A DNA stretch of 64,000 bases from Massilia norwichensis (GCF_024753245.1 NZ_JANUGX010000020.1:52739-116738); one strand, 5' to 3'. Shown: positions 34,680-46,566, numbered from the stretch's first letter. Made by a program: numbers and translations. Notes: generated by a model from the letters alone, not told the origin.

Positions 34680-35971
34680 CCAGCCTGCACGACCGCCACA
34701 TCAATCCGCTGATCCTGAAGGATCTGAACGGCGACAACTGGCACCTGGCCGACTACGTCAAACGTGGCGGCTACTCGGCCCTGCGCAAGATCCTGGAAGA
34801 GGGCATCACGCCCGAACAGATCATTGCCGACCTGAAGACCTCCGGCCTGCGTGGCCGCGGCGGCGCGGGTTTCCCGACCGGCCTGAAGTGGAGCTTCATG
34901 CCGCGCCAGTTCCCGGGCCAGAAATACCTCGTCTGCAACACCGACGAAGGCGAGCCGGGCACGTTCAAGGACCGCGACATCATCCGCTACAACCCGCACG
35001 CGCTGATCGAAGGCATGGCCATCGGTGCGTACGCGATGGGCATCACCGTGGGCTACAACTACATCCACGGCGAGATCTTCCAGGAATACCTGCGCTTCGA
35101 AGAGGCGCTGGAAGAGGCGCGCGCCGCCGGCTTCCTGGGCGATAACATCATGGGTTCGCAGTTCTCGTTCCAGCTGCACGCGCACCACGGTTACGGCGCC
35201 TACATCTGCGGCGAAGAGACCGCGCTGCTGGAATCGCTGGAAGGCAAGAAGGGCCAGCCGCGCTTCAAGCCGCCGTTCCCGGCCTCGTTCGGCCTGTACG
35301 GCAAGCCGACGACGATCAACAACACCGAGACCTTCGCAGCCGTCCCGTTCATCCTGAACCTGGGCGCCGCCGAGTACATGGCGCTGGGCAAGCCGAACAA
35401 CGGCGGCACCAAGATCTTCTCGATCTCCGGCGACGTCGAGCGTCCGGGCAACTACGAAGTCCCGCTGGGCACCCCGTTCGCCAAGCTGATGGAGCTGGCC
35501 GGCGGTATGCGCGGCGGCAAGAAGATCAAGGCGGTCATCCCGGGCGGTTCGTCGGCACCGGTGATCCGCGGCGAAGTCATGATGGACACCGACCTGGACT
35601 ACGACTCGATCGCCAAGGCCGGTTCGATGCTCGGTTCGGGCGCCGTGATCGTCATGGACGAGACCCGCTGCATGGTCAAGTCGCTGCTGCGCCTGTCCTA
35701 CTTCTACTACGAAGAATCCTGCGGCCAGTGCACGCCGTGCCGTGAAGGCACCGGCTGGATGTACCGCATGGTGCACCGTATCGAAAACGGCCAGGGCCGT
35801 CCGGAAGACATGGACTTGCTGAACAACATCGCCTTCAACATCAAGGGCCGCACCATCTGCGCCCTGGGCGATGCCGCGGCAATGCCGGTCGAAGCGATGA
35901 TCAAGAACTTCCGCGAGGAATTCGAATATCACATCGAGCACAAGCACTGCCTCGTGCCCGCATACCTTTAA
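34676..35971 (+). CDS. nuoF: NADH-quinone oxidoreductase subunit F
   Basis: 431 residues from the ATG at 34676. The NADH-oxidising subunit: FMN-binding loop [17 protein letters not shown] and the NADH segment [15 protein letters not shown]. The C-terminal [4Fe-4S] cluster N3 ligands lie in [16 protein letters not shown] with a distal cysteine in [12 protein letters not shown]. It enters hydride electrons into the flavin and then the iron-sulfur chain. Overlaps nuoE by four bases. Confidence 0.97.
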   Translation: MTSLHDRHINPLILKDLNGDNWHLADYVKRGGYSALRKILEEGITPEQIIADLKTSGLRGRGGAGFPTGLKWSFMPRQFPGQKYLVCNTDEGEPGTFKDRDIIRYNPHALIEGMAIGAYAMGITVGYNYIHGEIFQEYLRFEEALEEARAAGFLGDNIMGSQFSFQLHAHHGYGAYICGEETALLESLEGKKGQPRFKPPFPASFGLYGKPTTINNTETFAAVPFILNLGAAEYMALGKPNNGGTKIFSISGDVERPGNYEVPLGTPFAKLMELAGGMRGGKKIKAVIPGGSSAPVIRGEVMMDTDLDYDSIAKAGSMLGSGAVIVMDETRCMVKSLLRLSYFYYEESCGQCTPCREGTGWMYRMVHRIENGQGRPEDMDLLNNIAFNIKGRTICALGDAAAMPVEAMIKNFREEFEYHIEHKHCLVPAYL

Positions 35972-35992
35972 ACCAGGTCAGGTAACGATCAA

Positions 35993-38338
35993 ATGGTTGA
36001 AATTGAATTAGACGGCAAGAAAGTAGAAGTCCCACCAGGTTCCATGGTGATGGACGCCGCGAACAAACTGGGAACCTACATCCCGCACTTCTGCTATCAC
36101 AAGAAATTGTCGATCGCAGCGAACTGCCGCATGTGCCTGGTGGAAGTGGAAAAAGCACCGAAGGCGATGCCTGCCTGCGCGACCCCGGTCTCGCCGGGCA
36201 TGATCGTGCGCACCCACAGCGACAAGGCGGTGGCCGCACAGAAGTCGGTGATGGAGTTCCTGCTGATTAACCACCCGCTGGATTGCCCGATCTGCGACCA
36301 GGGCGGCGAATGCCAGCTGCAGGATCTGGCGGTCGGCTACGGCAAGAGCAACTCGCGCTACGAAGAAGAAAAACGCGTGGTGACGCCGAAGGAAGCCGGT
36401 CCGCTGATCTCGATGGAAGAGATGAGCCGCTGCATCCAGTGCACCCGTTGCGTGCGCTTCGGCCAGGAAGTGGCCGGCGTGATGGAATTCGGCATGGTCG
36501 GCCGCGGCGAGCACTCGGAGATCACCACCTTCGTCGGCAAGACCGTCGACTCCGAAGTCTCGGGCAACATGATCGACCTGTGCCCGGTCGGCGCGCTGAC
36601 CTCGAAGCCTTTCCGCTACTCGGCACGTCCGTGGGAACTGCAGCGCCGCAAGTCGGTCTCGCCGCACGATTCGCTGGGCACCAACCTGATCGTCCAGGTC
36701 AAGGGCGGCAAGGTGATGCGCGTGCTGCCGCTGGAAAACGAACACATCAACGAGTGCTGGCTGTCGGACAAGGACCGCTTCTCCTACGAGTCGCTGGACA
36801 ACGCCGAGCGCCTGGTCAACCCGATGGTCAAGCAGGACGGCAAGTGGATCGACACCGACTGGCAGACCGCCCTCGAGTACGTCGCCCACGGCATCCGTAA
36901 CATCCGCCACGAGCACGGCGCCGACAGCATCGCCGCCGTCGCGACCCCGCACTCGACCGTGGAAGAACTGTACCTGCTGCAGAAGGCCATGCGCGGCTTC
37001 GGCATCGAGAACGTCGACTTCCGCCTGCGCCAGAGCGACTTCGCGCTGGACGGCCAGGTCGTCCCGCACCTGGGCATGCCGATCGCCGACCTGTCGACCG
37101 TGAAGCGCGTGCTGGTCATCGGTTCCTTCCTGCGCAAGGACCACCCGCTGGCCGCCACCCGCCTGCGTACCGCCGTCAAGTCGGGCGCCAAGCTGTCCAT
37201 CGTCCACGGTTCGGACGACGACAACCTGATCCCGACCGCCGGCCGCCTGATCGCCGCACCGTCGGACTGGCTGGCTGCGCTGTCGAGCATCGTCGTGGCC
37301 GTAGCAAGCGCCAAGGGCATCGCTGCTCCGGCCGGCTTCGAAGGCATCGAGGCTTCGGATGAGGCGAAGGCCATCGCCGCGACCCTGGTCGTCGAGAACG
37401 CCGCCGACCTGCCGGGCGCTGTCCTGCTGGGCAACGCCGCCGCGCAGCATCCGCAAGCCTCCGCGCTGCACGCCGCCGCCCAGTGGATCGCCGAGCAGAC
37501 CGGCGCCAGGTTCGGCTACTTCGTCGACGCCGCCAACACCGTCGGCGGCTACCTGGTCAACGCGACCTCGAAGAATGCCCGGGTTACTGGTGACCTGTTC
37601 GCGCAGCCGAAGAAGGCCTACGTGCTGCTGAACGCCGAGCCGGAACTGGACGCCGCCAACCCGCAGCAAGCCATCAAGGCCCTGCAGGGCGCCGACATGG
37701 TCGTCGCGATGTCGGCCTTCAAGCACGGCATGGACTACGCCGACGTGCTGCTGCCGATTTCGCCGTTCAGCGAAACTGCAGGTACGTTCGTCAACTGCGA
37801 AGGCCGCGCACAGAGCTTCAACGGCACCGTCAAGCCGCTGGGCGAGACCCGTCCGGCCTGGAAAGTGCTGCGCGTGCTGGGCAACCTGCTGGGTCTGTCG
37901 GGCTTCGATTACGAAAACTCGGAATCGATCCGCGACGAAGCGCTGGGCGGCAAGGGCGCCGACCTGACCACCAAGCTGAACAACGTGGCCAAGCTGGCCC
38001 CGACCGCGGCCAAGTTCTCGACCGACGCGGATGCCAAGCTGGAGCGCCTGGCCGACGTGCCGATCTACTTTGCCGACGCCCTCGCGCGCCGTTCGGAACC
38101 GCTGCTGCGCACCGCCGACGCACAGGCCCCGCTGGCCACCATCTCGGCCAAGCTGGCCGAGGTGCTGGGCGTGAAGGCCGGCGACATGGTCACCGTGCAG
38201 CAAGGGGAGGGCAGTGCGACCCTGGTCGCCGCCATCGACAAGCGCCTGCCGGCCAATGTCGTGCGCGTGGCCGCCGCTCACCAGCTGACCTCGTCGCTGG
38301 GCGCCATGTTCGGTCCGATTTCGATTGAAAAGGCTTAA
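35993..38338 (+). CDS. nuoG: NADH-quinone oxidoreductase subunit G
   Basis: 781 residues, the 75-kDa subunit. The N-terminal ferredoxin-like domain binds [2Fe-2S] and [4Fe-4S] clusters ([67 protein letters not shown]). A long molybdopterin-oxidoreductase-like domain follows, with no molybdenum site expected in complex I. Full length. 21 bases after nuoF and five before nuoH. Confidence 0.96.
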   Translation: MVEIELDGKKVEVPPGSMVMDAANKLGTYIPHFCYHKKLSIAANCRMCLVEVEKAPKAMPACATPVSPGMIVRTHSDKAVAAQKSVMEFLLINHPLDCPICDQGGECQLQDLAVGYGKSNSRYEEEKRVVTPKEAGPLISMEEMSRCIQCTRCVRFGQEVAGVMEFGMVGRGEHSEITTFVGKTVDSEVSGNMIDLCPVGALTSKPFRYSARPWELQRRKSVSPHDSLGTNLIVQVKGGKVMRVLPLENEHINECWLSDKDRFSYESLDNAERLVNPMVKQDGKWIDTDWQTALEYVAHGIRNIRHEHGADSIAAVATPHSTVEELYLLQKAMRGFGIENVDFRLRQSDFALDGQVVPHLGMPIADLSTVKRVLVIGSFLRKDHPLAATRLRTAVKSGAKLSIVHGSDDDNLIPTAGRLIAAPSDWLAALSSIVVAVASAKGIAAPAGFEGIEASDEAKAIAATLVVENAADLPGAVLLGNAAAQHPQASALHAAAQWIAEQTGARFGYFVDAANTVGGYLVNATSKNARVTGDLFAQPKKAYVLLNAEPELDAANPQQAIKALQGADMVVAMSAFKHGMDYADVLLPISPFSETAGTFVNCEGRAQSFNGTVKPLGETRPAWKVLRVLGNLLGLSGFDYENSESIRDEALGGKGADLTTKLNNVAKLAPTAAKFSTDADAKLERLADVPIYFADALARRSEPLLRTADAQAPLATISAKLAEVLGVKAGDMVTVQQGEGSATLVAAIDKRLPANVVRVAAAHQLTSSLGAMFGPISIEKA

Positions 38339-38343
38339 TCAAA

Positions 38344-39426
38344 ATGTCGATGCCTGACGTACTCAATAGTTTTTATACGGGCGGCGAAGCCCTGGTAGGT
38401 CCGACCGCCTGGACCTTTGCCTGGACGCTGCTGAAAATCGTGGTGATCCTGCTGCCGCTGATGGGCCTGGTGGCCTATCTGGTGCTGTGGGAGCGCAAGC
38501 TGATCGGCTGGATCCACATCCGTGTGGGTCCGAACCGCGTGGGCCCGCTGGGCCTGCTGCAGCCGATCGCCGACGCGCTCAAGCTGCTGCTCAAGGAAAT
38601 CGTGGTCCCGGCGAAAGCCACCCCGAGCCTGTTCATCATCGGTCCGATCATGACCATCATGCCGGCGCTGGCCGCATGGGCCGTCATTCCCTTCGGTCCG
38701 GAAGCGGCGCTGGCCAACGTCAACGCCGGCCTGCTGCTGCTGCTGGCGATCACCTCGATGGAGGTGTACGGCATCATCATCGCCGGCTGGGCTTCGAACT
38801 CGAAGTACTCGTTCATGGGTGCGATGCGCGCATCGGCCCAGATGATCTCCTACGAGATCCCGATGGGCTTCGTGATGGTGGTGATCCTGATGGTGTCCGG
38901 TTCGCTGAACTTCTCGGACATCGTCGGCGCCCAGACCCGCGGCCACTTCGCCGGCATGGGCATCAACGTGCTGTCGTGGAACTGGCTGCCGCTGCTGCCG
39001 CTGTTCGTGGTCTACATCACCTCCGGCCTGGCCGAGTGCAACCGCCACCCGTTCGACGTGGTGGAGGGCGAATCGGAAATCGTGGCCGGCCACATGGTCG
39101 AGTATTCGGGCATGTCCTACGCGATGTTCATGCTGGCCGAATACGCCAACATGATCCTGGTCGCGACCCTGGCATCGATCATGTTCCTGGGCGGCTGGCA
39201 GGCACCGTTCTCCTTCCTGGAATTCGGCGCGCTGGGCGGCTTCTTCTGGCTGTTCGCGAAAGCCTTCCTGGTCGTGTCGCTGTTCGTGTGGGTGCGCGGT
39301 ACCTTCCCGCGTTACCGCTATGACCAGATCATGCGCCTGGGCTGGAAAGTGTTCATCCCGCTGACCCTGGTGTATCTGGTCCTGGTCGCCGGCGTCATGC
39401 AGACGTCGTGGAACCCCTGGAAGTAA
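38344..39426 (+). CDS. nuoH: NADH-quinone oxidoreductase subunit H
   Basis: 360 residues, about eight transmembrane helices. It forms the quinone channel of the membrane arm. Conserved loops are [20 protein letters not shown] (first cytoplasmic loop) and [20 protein letters not shown], whose charged residues are needed for quinone coupling. Start at ATG 38344; a second ATG two codons on is possible. nuoI follows after 13 bases. Confidence 0.97.
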   Translation: MSMPDVLNSFYTGGEALVGPTAWTFAWTLLKIVVILLPLMGLVAYLVLWERKLIGWIHIRVGPNRVGPLGLLQPIADALKLLLKEIVVPAKATPSLFIIGPIMTIMPALAAWAVIPFGPEAALANVNAGLLLLLAITSMEVYGIIIAGWASNSKYSFMGAMRASAQMISYEIPMGFVMVVILMVSGSLNFSDIVGAQTRGHFAGMGINVLSWNWLPLLPLFVVYITSGLAECNRHPFDVVEGESEIVAGHMVEYSGMSYAMFMLAEYANMILVATLASIMFLGGWQAPFSFLEFGALGGFFWLFAKAFLVVSLFVWVRGTFPRYRYDQIMRLGWKVFIPLTLVYLVLVAGVMQTSWNPWK

Positions 39427-39439
39427 AGAGGCGCAACAA

Positions 39440-39928
39440 ATGACTCGAGTAAAAGACTTTTTCGGCAGCCTGATGCTGTCCGAACTGATCAAGGGCCTGG
39501 CGCTGACCGGTAAATACGCGTTTTCGCGCAAGATCACGGTGCAGTACCCGGAAGAAAAGACCCCGATCTCGCCGCGTTTCCGTGGCCTGCACGCGCTGCG
39601 CCGCTACCCCAACGGGGAAGAGCGCTGCATCGCCTGCAAGCTGTGCGAAGCGGTATGCCCGGCGATGGCGATCACGATCGAATCGGCGCAGCGCGAGGAC
39701 GGCACCCGCCGCACCACGCGCTACGACATCGACCTGACCAAGTGCATCTTCTGCGGTTTCTGCGAAGAGTCCTGCCCGGTCGACTCCATCGTCGAAACCC
39801 AGGTGCTGGAATACCACGGCGAAAAGCGTGGCGACCTGTACTACACCAAGGAGATGCTCCTGGCCGTGGGTGACCGCTACGAAAACGAGATCGCCGCCGC
39901 CCGTGCTGCGGACGCGAAGTATCGCTAA
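39440..39928 (+). CDS. nuoI: NADH-quinone oxidoreductase subunit I
   Basis: 162 residues with two [4Fe-4S] clusters (N6a, N6b) bound by [15 protein letters not shown] and [15 protein letters not shown]. The N-terminal amphipathic helix places it against the membrane. It passes electrons to NuoB. The standard nuoH-nuoI-nuoJ order is kept. Confidence 0.97.
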   Translation: MTRVKDFFGSLMLSELIKGLALTGKYAFSRKITVQYPEEKTPISPRFRGLHALRRYPNGEERCIACKLCEAVCPAMAITIESAQREDGTRRTTRYDIDLTKCIFCGFCEESCPVDSIVETQVLEYHGEKRGDLYYTKEMLLAVGDRYENEIAAARAADAKYR

Positions 39929-39964
39929 TAACGGTAAATAAAAATAAGGGCTCCTGCGTAAGTC

Positions 39965-40633
39965 ATGGAATTCACAACTGTTCTGTTCTACGTGTTCTCG
40001 GCGATCATGATCGTCGCCGGGTTGCGCGTCATTACCGCCAAGAACCCGGTTCACGCCGCGCTGTTCCTGGTGCTCGCGTTCTTCAACGCTGCCGGCATCT
40101 GGATGCTGCTCAAGGCCGAGTTCCTGGCCATCGTGCTGGTGCTGGTCTATGTCGGCGCCGTGATGGTGCTGTTCCTGTTCGTCGTGATGATGCTTGACAT
40201 CAACATCGACCGCATGCGCGAAGGTTTCTGGGGCTACCTGCCGCTGGCGTCCGGTATCGGCGCGCTGGTCGTGCTGGAGATGGCTGCCGTGCTGTGGCGC
40301 GGTTTCCTCGGCACCGCCGAGGCACCGGCCGAGGCTGCCGTCGGCCACATCGGCGGTACCCGTGAGCTGGGCCGCCTGATCTACACCCAGTACATCTACG
40401 GCTTCGAAATCGCCGGCCTGATCCTGCTGGTGGCGATCATTGCCGCCGTCGCGCTGACCCTGCGCAAGCGCAAGGACACCAAGGCCATCGACCCGGCCCT
40501 CGCGGTCCGCGTCAAGCGTAACGACCGCCTGCGCATCGTGAAGATGCAAACCATCGACCAGAAGGCGATCGACGCCGCCGCAGTGGCCGCCGCCGCTGCC
40601 AAGGCCGAAGCCGCCAACAAGGAGAATCCATGA
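39965..40633 (+). CDS. nuoJ: NADH-quinone oxidoreductase subunit J
   Basis: 222 residues with five hydrophobic helices; helix 3 with [21 protein letters not shown] is the pi-bulge helix that moves during coupling. The C-terminal 55 residues are a charged and Ala-rich cytoplasmic tail ([16 protein letters not shown]). The stop overlaps the nuoK ATG (ATGA). Confidence 0.95.
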   Translation: MEFTTVLFYVFSAIMIVAGLRVITAKNPVHAALFLVLAFFNAAGIWMLLKAEFLAIVLVLVYVGAVMVLFLFVVMMLDINIDRMREGFWGYLPLASGIGALVVLEMAAVLWRGFLGTAEAPAEAAVGHIGGTRELGRLIYTQYIYGFEIAGLILLVAIIAAVALTLRKRKDTKAIDPALAVRVKRNDRLRIVKMQTIDQKAIDAAAVAAAAAKAEAANKENP

Positions 40634-40938
40634 CTCTGTCGCTCGCTCATTACCTGATCCTGGGCGCGATCCTGTTCGCGATCTCGGTGGTCGGCATTTT
40701 CCTGAACCGGAAGAACATCATCATCCTGCTGATGGCCATCGAACTGATGCTGCTGGCAGTGAACCTGAACTTCGTCGCCTTCTCGCACTATCTGGGAGAC
40801 GCGGCAGGGCAGATCTTCGTGTTCTTCATCCTGACTGTCGCGGCCGCCGAATCGGCGATCGGCCTGGCGATCCTGGTGGTCCTGTTCCGTAACCTGGACA
40901 CGATCAACGTGGAAGACCTCGACAGCCTGAAGGGCTGA
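40630..40938 (+). CDS. nuoK: NADH-quinone oxidoreductase subunit K
   Basis: 102 residues, three transmembrane helices with the membrane-buried glutamates of the proton path ([14 protein letters not shown] and [15 protein letters not shown]). Starts inside the nuoJ end. 50 bases separate it from nuoL. Confidence 0.96.
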   Translation: MTLSLAHYLILGAILFAISVVGIFLNRKNIIILLMAIELMLLAVNLNFVAFSHYLGDAAGQIFVFFILTVAAAESAIGLAILVVLFRNLDTINVEDLDSLKG

Positions 40939-40988
40939 TCGGTTTGTTCTGTGAACTCCTCGATAAACAAGACATAAGGCTATAGAAA

Positions 40989-43109
40989 ATGACGGGGCCA
41001 ATTAACCCTAACCTCTTGCTGGCGGTGCCACTCGCACCGCTCGCGGGCTCGGCGATCGCCGGCCTGCTCGGCACCAAGTTCTTCGGGAACGTGGTCGGCC
41101 GCAAGGTGTCGCATACCGCGACCATCGCCGGCGTGTTCATCGCCATGGTCCTCTCGATCATGACCCTGATGGACGTGCTCGACGGGAACACCTTCAACGG
41201 TGACGTCTATACCTGGATGACCATCGGCAGCATGAAGATGTCGGTCGGTTTCCAGATCGACGCGCTGTCGGCAATGATGATGTGCGTGGTGACCTCGGTG
41301 TCGCTGATGGTCCACATCTACACGATCGGCTACATGGCCGAGGACGAAGGCTACAACCGCTTCTTCTCGTACATCTCGCTGTTCACCTTCTCGATGCTGA
41401 TGCTGGTCATGTCCAACAACTTCCTGCAGCTGTTCTTCGGCTGGGAAGCGGTGGGCCTGGTCTCGTACCTGCTGATCGGCTTCTGGTACACCCGCCCGAC
41501 GGCCATCTTCGCCAACATGAAGGCCTTCCTGGTGAACCGCGTCGGTGACTTCGGCTTCATCCTGGGTATCGGCCTGCTGCTGGCCGCGACCGGCACCATG
41601 CACTACGGCGAAACCTTCGCCCAGGCCGGCAAGCTGGTCAACATGACCGTGCCGGGCACCACCTGGCCGCTGCTGACCGCCGCCTGCATCTGCCTGTTCA
41701 TCGGCGCAATGGGTAAATCCGCACAGTTCCCGCTGCACGTCTGGCTGCCGGACTCGATGGAAGGCCCGACCCCGATCTCGGCGCTGATCCACGCGGCAAC
41801 CATGGTGACCGCCGGTATCTTCATGGTGTCGCGCATGTCGCCGCTGTTCGAGCTGTCGGACACCGCGCTGTCCTTCATCATCGTGATCGGTTCGATCACC
41901 GCGCTGTTCATGGGCTTCCTGGGCATCATCCAGAACGACATCAAGCGCGTGGTCGCTTACTCGACCTTGTCGCAGCTGGGCTACATGACCGTCGCACTGG
42001 GCGTGTCGGCCTACAACGTCGCCGTGTTCCACCTGATGACCCACGCGTTCTTCAAGGCGCTGCTGTTCCTCGGCGCCGGCTCGGTCATCATCGGCATGCA
42101 CCACGACCAGGACATGCGTAACATGGGCGGCCTGCGCAAGTACATGCCGATCACCTGGATCACTTCGCTGCTGGGTTCGCTGGCCCTGATCGGTACCCCG
42201 TTCTTCGCCGGTTTCTACTCGAAGGACTCGATCATCGAGGCCGTGCACGAGTCCCACCTGTGGGGTTCGGGCTTCGCCTACTTCGCGGTCGTGGCCGGCG
42301 TGTTCATCACCGCCTTCTACTCCTTCCGCATGTACTTCCTGGTCTTCCACGGCAAGGAGCGTTTCGGCCAGGCGCATGCGCATGACGACCACGCGCACGC
42401 CCACGATGCGCACCAGCAGAAGGTGGCTGAGCACGGCCACGGCGACCCGCACGCGCTGCACGATTCGGACGCGCACCACGAAGAAGAGGAAGACGATCAC
42501 GGCCACCACGGCCTGGCCCCGGGCCAGAAGCCGCACGAGTCGCCGCTGGTGGTGACCCTGCCGCTGATCCTGCTGGCGATCCCGTCGGTCATCATCGGTT
42601 TCTTCGCGATCGAGCCGATGCTGTACGGCGGCTTCTTCAAGAACGTGATCTTCGTCGGCGAGAACCACCCGGCGCTGGAAGAGATGGGCAAGGAGTTCCA
42701 CGGCGCGCTGGCGATGGGCCTGCACGGCTTCACTTCGCTGCCGTTCTGGCTGGCCCTGGCCGGTGTCGTTGCCGCCTACTACTGCTACATGATCAATCCG
42801 CGCGTGCCGGCTGCCTTCTACAAGGCGCTGCGCCCGATCCACACCCTGTTGGACAACAAGTACTACATGGACAAGTTCAACGAGGTGGTCTTCGCCGGCG
42901 GCGCACGCGGCGTGGGCAAGGCCTTGTGGCAGGTGGGTGACCGCGTGCTGATCGACGGCCTGGTCGTCAATGGTTCCGCCAAGCTGGTGGGCTGGTTCTC
43001 GACCATCGTCCGCACGTTCCAGACTGGTTACATCTACCACTATGCGTTCGTGATGATCCTGGGCGTGCTGGGTACGCTGCTGTACTTCTTCCCGTTCTGG
43101 CACGCTTAA
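40989..43109 (+). CDS. nuoL: NADH-quinone oxidoreductase subunit L with a histidine-rich insert
   Basis: 706 residues, the distal antiporter-like proton-pumping subunit (E. coli NuoL has 613). Conserved features are LFFGWEAVGLVSYLLIGFW with its Glu, KSAQFPLHVWLPDSMEGPTP with the pump Lys, and the C-terminal lateral helix region. Between about residues 460 and 510 lies a hydrophilic insert rich in His, Asp and Glu (HAHAHDDHAHAHDAHQ, then HHEEEEDDHGHHG), in a loop between hydrophobic helices. It is unlike the flanking sequence and could bind divalent metal or interact with an envelope partner. Confidence 0.96.
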   Translation: MTGPINPNLLLAVPLAPLAGSAIAGLLGTKFFGNVVGRKVSHTATIAGVFIAMVLSIMTLMDVLDGNTFNGDVYTWMTIGSMKMSVGFQIDALSAMMMCVVTSVSLMVHIYTIGYMAEDEGYNRFFSYISLFTFSMLMLVMSNNFLQLFFGWEAVGLVSYLLIGFWYTRPTAIFANMKAFLVNRVGDFGFILGIGLLLAATGTMHYGETFAQAGKLVNMTVPGTTWPLLTAACICLFIGAMGKSAQFPLHVWLPDSMEGPTPISALIHAATMVTAGIFMVSRMSPLFELSDTALSFIIVIGSITALFMGFLGIIQNDIKRVVAYSTLSQLGYMTVALGVSAYNVAVFHLMTHAFFKALLFLGAGSVIIGMHHDQDMRNMGGLRKYMPITWITSLLGSLALIGTPFFAGFYSKDSIIEAVHESHLWGSGFAYFAVVAGVFITAFYSFRMYFLVFHGKERFGQAHAHDDHAHAHDAHQQKVAEHGHGDPHALHDSDAHHEEEEDDHGHHGLAPGQKPHESPLVVTLPLILLAIPSVIIGFFAIEPMLYGGFFKNVIFVGENHPALEEMGKEFHGALAMGLHGFTSLPFWLALAGVVAAYYCYMINPRVPAAFYKALRPIHTLLDNKYYMDKFNEVVFAGGARGVGKALWQVGDRVLIDGLVVNGSAKLVGWFSTIVRTFQTGYIYHYAFVMILGVLGTLLYFFPFWHA

Positions 43110-43126
43110 ACAGAGAGAAAAACAAG

Positions 43127-44632
43127 ATGCAGTCCACGATTTCCTCCTACCCGTACCTCAGCCTTTCGGTCTGGCTTCCGATCATCTTCGGTGTGATCGT
43201 GCTGGCCGTCGGCCGTGACAGCAAGGCGGGCTTCACCCGCGTGCTGTCGCTGATCGGCGCGGTGGTCAGCTTCCTGCCGACCATCCCGCTGTTCACGCAG
43301 TTCAGCAATACCGCCCATGGCCCGCAATTCGTCGAGAAGGCGGCCTGGATCGAACGCTTCAACATCCAGTACTACCTGGGCATCGACGGCCTGAGCCTCT
43401 GGTTCGTGCCGCTGACCGCCTTCATCACGATCATCGTCGTCATCTCGGCATGGCAGGTGATCGAGGAACGCGTGGCCCAGTACATGGGCTCCTTCCTGAT
43501 GCTGTCGGGCCTGATGATCGGCGTGTTCGTCGCGCTGGACGGCCTGCTGTTCTACTTCTTCTTCGAAGCCACCCTGATCCCGATGTTCATCATCATCGGT
43601 GTGTTCGGCGGCCCGAACCGGGTGTACGCAGCATTCAAGTTCTTCCTGTACACCTTCATGGGTTCGCTGCTGACCCTGATCGCGATCATCTACCTGTACA
43701 ACAAGTCGGGCGGTTCGTTCGACATCCTGGCATGGCACCAGCTGCCGCTGACCATGACGGAACAGGTGCTGGTCTTCATCGCCTTCCTGATGGCCTTCGC
43801 CGTCAAGGTGCCGATGTTCCCGGTCCACACCTGGCTGCCGGATGCCCACGTCGAAGCGCCGACCGGCGGTTCGGTGGTGCTGGCCGCGATCATGCTGAAG
43901 CTGGGCGGTTACGGCTTCCTGCGATTCTCGCTGCCGATCGCGCCGGACGCGTCGCACTACCTGGCGCCGCTGATCATCGTGCTGTCGCTGATCGCCGTGA
44001 TCTACATCGGCCTGGTGGCGATGGTCCAGAAGGACATGAAGAAACTGGTCGCCTACTCGTCGATCGCGCACATGGGCTTCGTCACCCTGGGCTTCTTCAT
44101 CTTCAACGAGATCGGCGTGCAGGGCGGTATCGTGCAGATGATCTCGCACGGCTTCGTGTCGGGCGCGATGTTCCTGTGCATCGGCGTGCTGTACGACCGC
44201 ATGCACTCGCGTGAAATCGCCGACTACGGCGGCGTCGTGAACCGCATGCCGAAGTTCGCCGCGTTCTCGGTGCTGTTCGCGATGGCCAACTGCGGCCTGC
44301 CGGCCACCTCGGGCTTCGTGGGCGAGTTCATGGTCATCCTCGGCGCCGTCCAGTTCAACTTCTGGACCGGCCTGCTGGCTGCCACCGCCCTGATCCTGGG
44401 CGCAGCCTACTCGCTGTGGATGGTCAAGCGCGTCGTGTTCGGCAAGATCGGCAACAAGCATGTCGCCGAACTGACCGACCTGAACGGCCGTGAATTCTTC
44501 ATGCTGGGCGTGCTGGCGATCCTGACCATCTACATGGGCCTGTATCCGGCACCGTTCACCGATGCGCTGCAAGTGTCGGTGGCCGATCTGCTGCAGCACG
44601 TCTCGGTCAGCAAGCTGCCGCCGGTGCATTGA
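43127..44632 (+). CDS. nuoM: NADH-quinone oxidoreductase subunit M
   Basis: 501 residues, 14 predicted transmembrane helices and an antiporter-like proton channel. The first-half Glu is in FYFFFEATLIPMFIIIG, the pump Lys in AFAVKVPMFPVHTWLPDAH and VEAPTGGSVVLAAIMLKLGG follows. Normal length. Lies between nuoL and nuoN in the canonical order. Confidence 0.97.
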   Translation: MQSTISSYPYLSLSVWLPIIFGVIVLAVGRDSKAGFTRVLSLIGAVVSFLPTIPLFTQFSNTAHGPQFVEKAAWIERFNIQYYLGIDGLSLWFVPLTAFITIIVVISAWQVIEERVAQYMGSFLMLSGLMIGVFVALDGLLFYFFFEATLIPMFIIIGVFGGPNRVYAAFKFFLYTFMGSLLTLIAIIYLYNKSGGSFDILAWHQLPLTMTEQVLVFIAFLMAFAVKVPMFPVHTWLPDAHVEAPTGGSVVLAAIMLKLGGYGFLRFSLPIAPDASHYLAPLIIVLSLIAVIYIGLVAMVQKDMKKLVAYSSIAHMGFVTLGFFIFNEIGVQGGIVQMISHGFVSGAMFLCIGVLYDRMHSREIADYGGVVNRMPKFAAFSVLFAMANCGLPATSGFVGEFMVILGAVQFNFWTGLLAATALILGAAYSLWMVKRVVFGKIGNKHVAELTDLNGREFFMLGVLAILTIYMGLYPAPFTDALQVSVADLLQHVSVSKLPPVH

Positions 44633-44650
44633 GCGGGAAATTAAAACGAT

Positions 44651-46177
44651 ATGAATCCGATGATTAACACTACTCTATCGGCAGCGTCCATCAACATGGC
44701 GCCGCTGTCCGCGGAAATCTTCCTGGTGGTCGCGTCCTGCGCGATCCTCCTGATCGACATGTTCCTCAAGGAAGGGAAGCGCAACATCACCTACGTGCTG
44801 TCGCTGCTGACCCTGGTCGGTTGCGCCGTGATCACCTGGGGCGACTTCACTGCCGGGACGACGACCTACACCTTCTTCAACATGTTCGTGTCGGACCCGA
44901 TGGCGAACCTGCTGAAGCTGTTCACCTACCTGGCGGTCGGCATCACCCTGGTGTATTCGCGCCAGTACGCGGGCGACCGCGGCATGATGTCCGGCAACAT
45001 GGGCGGCGAGATGTATGTGCTGGCCCTGTTCACCATGCTGGGCCAGATGATCATGATCTCCGGCAATAACATGCTGCCGATCTACCTGGGCCTGGAACTG
45101 ATGTCGTTGTCGCTGTACGCGCTGGTGGCCATGCGCCGCGACCACGCGATCTCGACCGAAGCCGCGATGAAGTACTTCATCCTGGGTTCGCTGGCCTCGG
45201 GCTTCATGCTCTACGGTATCTCGATGATCTACGGTGCCACCGGTTCGCTGGACATCACCACCATCGCCAAGCTGACCGCTGCCGGCGCCGCCAACCACAC
45301 CATCCTGGTGTTCGGCCTGGTGTTCGTCGTGGCCGGCATGGCCTTCAAACTGGGCGCGGTGCCGTTCCACATGTGGGTGCCGGACGTCTATCAGGGTTCG
45401 CCGACCGGCGTGACCCTGCTGCTGGGCGCCGCCCCGAAGCTGGCTTCGTTCGCGATGATGATCCGCATCCTGGTCGAAGGCCTGCTGCCGATGGCGTTCG
45501 ACTGGCAGCAGATGCTGCTGGCCCTGGCCGTGCTGTCGCTGGCCGTGGGTAACCTGACCGCGATCGCCCAGACCAACATCAAGCGTATGCTGGCCTACTC
45601 GACCATCGCCCAGCTCGGCTTCGTCCTGCTCGGCATGATGGCCGGCACCACCGGCGCACGCGATGCCCTGAACGCCGCCAACGCCGCGCCGGCCTACAGC
45701 GCCGCCATGTACTACAGCATCACCTACGTGCTGACCACCCTGGGCAGCTTTGGCCTGGTGATGATGCTGGCGCGTTCGGGCTTTGAAGCGGAAGAAATCG
45801 CGGACTTCAAGGGCCTGGCCAAGCGCAGCCCGTGGTACGCGCTGGTCATGACCGTGCTGATGTTCTCGCTGGCCGGCGTGCCGCCGATGATGGGCTTCAT
45901 GGCCAAGTGGGCCGTCCTGCAGGCCGTGGTCGCTACCGGCCAGTACTGGCTGGCGATCGTCGCCGTGCTGTTCTCGCTGATCGGTGCCTTCTACTACCTG
46001 CGCGTGGTGAAGACCATCTGGTTCGACGAAGCGGTGGACGTCTCGCCGATCAAGACCCCGCTGGACATGCGCGTGGCCCTGTCGCTGAACGGCGTGCTGG
46101 TCGTGCTGCTGGGCGTGATGCCGGGCGGCCTGCTGGCAGCCTGCCTGAGCGCCATGACCCAGACCCTGGGTTCGTAA
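44651..46177 (+). CDS. nuoN: NADH-quinone oxidoreductase subunit N
   Basis: 508 residues with 14 hydrophobic helices. The third antiporter-like subunit: [20 protein letters not shown] (Glu), [20 protein letters not shown] (Lys) and [20 protein letters not shown]. The start is taken as ATG 44651; the first 15 residues are poorly conserved in the family. Last canonical complex I gene; the DUF2818 gene starts nine bases on. Confidence 0.96.
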   Translation: MNPMINTTLSAASINMAPLSAEIFLVVASCAILLIDMFLKEGKRNITYVLSLLTLVGCAVITWGDFTAGTTTYTFFNMFVSDPMANLLKLFTYLAVGITLVYSRQYAGDRGMMSGNMGGEMYVLALFTMLGQMIMISGNNMLPIYLGLELMSLSLYALVAMRRDHAISTEAAMKYFILGSLASGFMLYGISMIYGATGSLDITTIAKLTAAGAANHTILVFGLVFVVAGMAFKLGAVPFHMWVPDVYQGSPTGVTLLLGAAPKLASFAMMIRILVEGLLPMAFDWQQMLLALAVLSLAVGNLTAIAQTNIKRMLAYSTIAQLGFVLLGMMAGTTGARDALNAANAAPAYSAAMYYSITYVLTTLGSFGLVMMLARSGFEAEEIADFKGLAKRSPWYALVMTVLMFSLAGVPPMMGFMAKWAVLQAVVATGQYWLAIVAVLFSLIGAFYYLRVVKTIWFDEAVDVSPIKTPLDMRVALSLNGVLVVLLGVMPGGLLAACLSAMTQTLGS

Positions 46178-46186
46178 GACCTGCCC

Positions 46187-46507
46187 GTGGACCTGTCCCT
46201 GGCAACCTGGTTGGTGATCGCGGTCGCGATCGCGTTCGCCAACCTGCCTTTCCTGAACGAGAGCGTGTTCGGCTTCATTCCCATGAAGCCAGCGCAGGGC
46301 AGGGCGCACACGAAGTTCTTCGTCGTGCGCCTTCTCGAGTTGTTTGTTTTATACTTCGTCGTCGGCGGACTGGCCCTGCTGCTGGAATCCCGGATCGGCA
46401 ATGCCTTTCCCCAGACCTGGGAGTTCTATGCCATCACGGGCTGCATGTTCGTCGTGCTGGCCTTCCCCGGTTTCGTTCTACGCTACCTGAAGAAACGCCG
46501 GAACTGA
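46187..46507 (+). CDS. DUF2818 family membrane protein, nuo-operon associated
   Basis: 106 residues, starting at GTG 46187 nine bases after nuoN. Three transmembrane helices (about 5-25, 45-65 and 75-95) with a conserved N-terminal ATWLVIAVAIAFANLPFLNE and FIPMKPAQGRAHTKFFVVRLLE. Proteins of this family are found next to nuoN in many Burkholderiales, suggesting an accessory role in complex I assembly or stability; there is no experimental assignment that I know of. Confidence 0.88.
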   Translation: MDLSLATWLVIAVAIAFANLPFLNESVFGFIPMKPAQGRAHTKFFVVRLLELFVLYFVVGGLALLLESRIGNAFPQTWEFYAITGCMFVVLAFPGFVLRYLKKRRN

Positions 46508-46566
46508 GCACCCGCGTCCATGGCGCCGGTGCCCGTTGAATAACGAAGTAACACGGAGCATCAACC

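Noticed and set aside
40980..43103. Antisense frame of about 700 codons opposite nuoL
   Set aside because: Mirror of nuoL codon structure; no signal, domain or ribosome-binding site.
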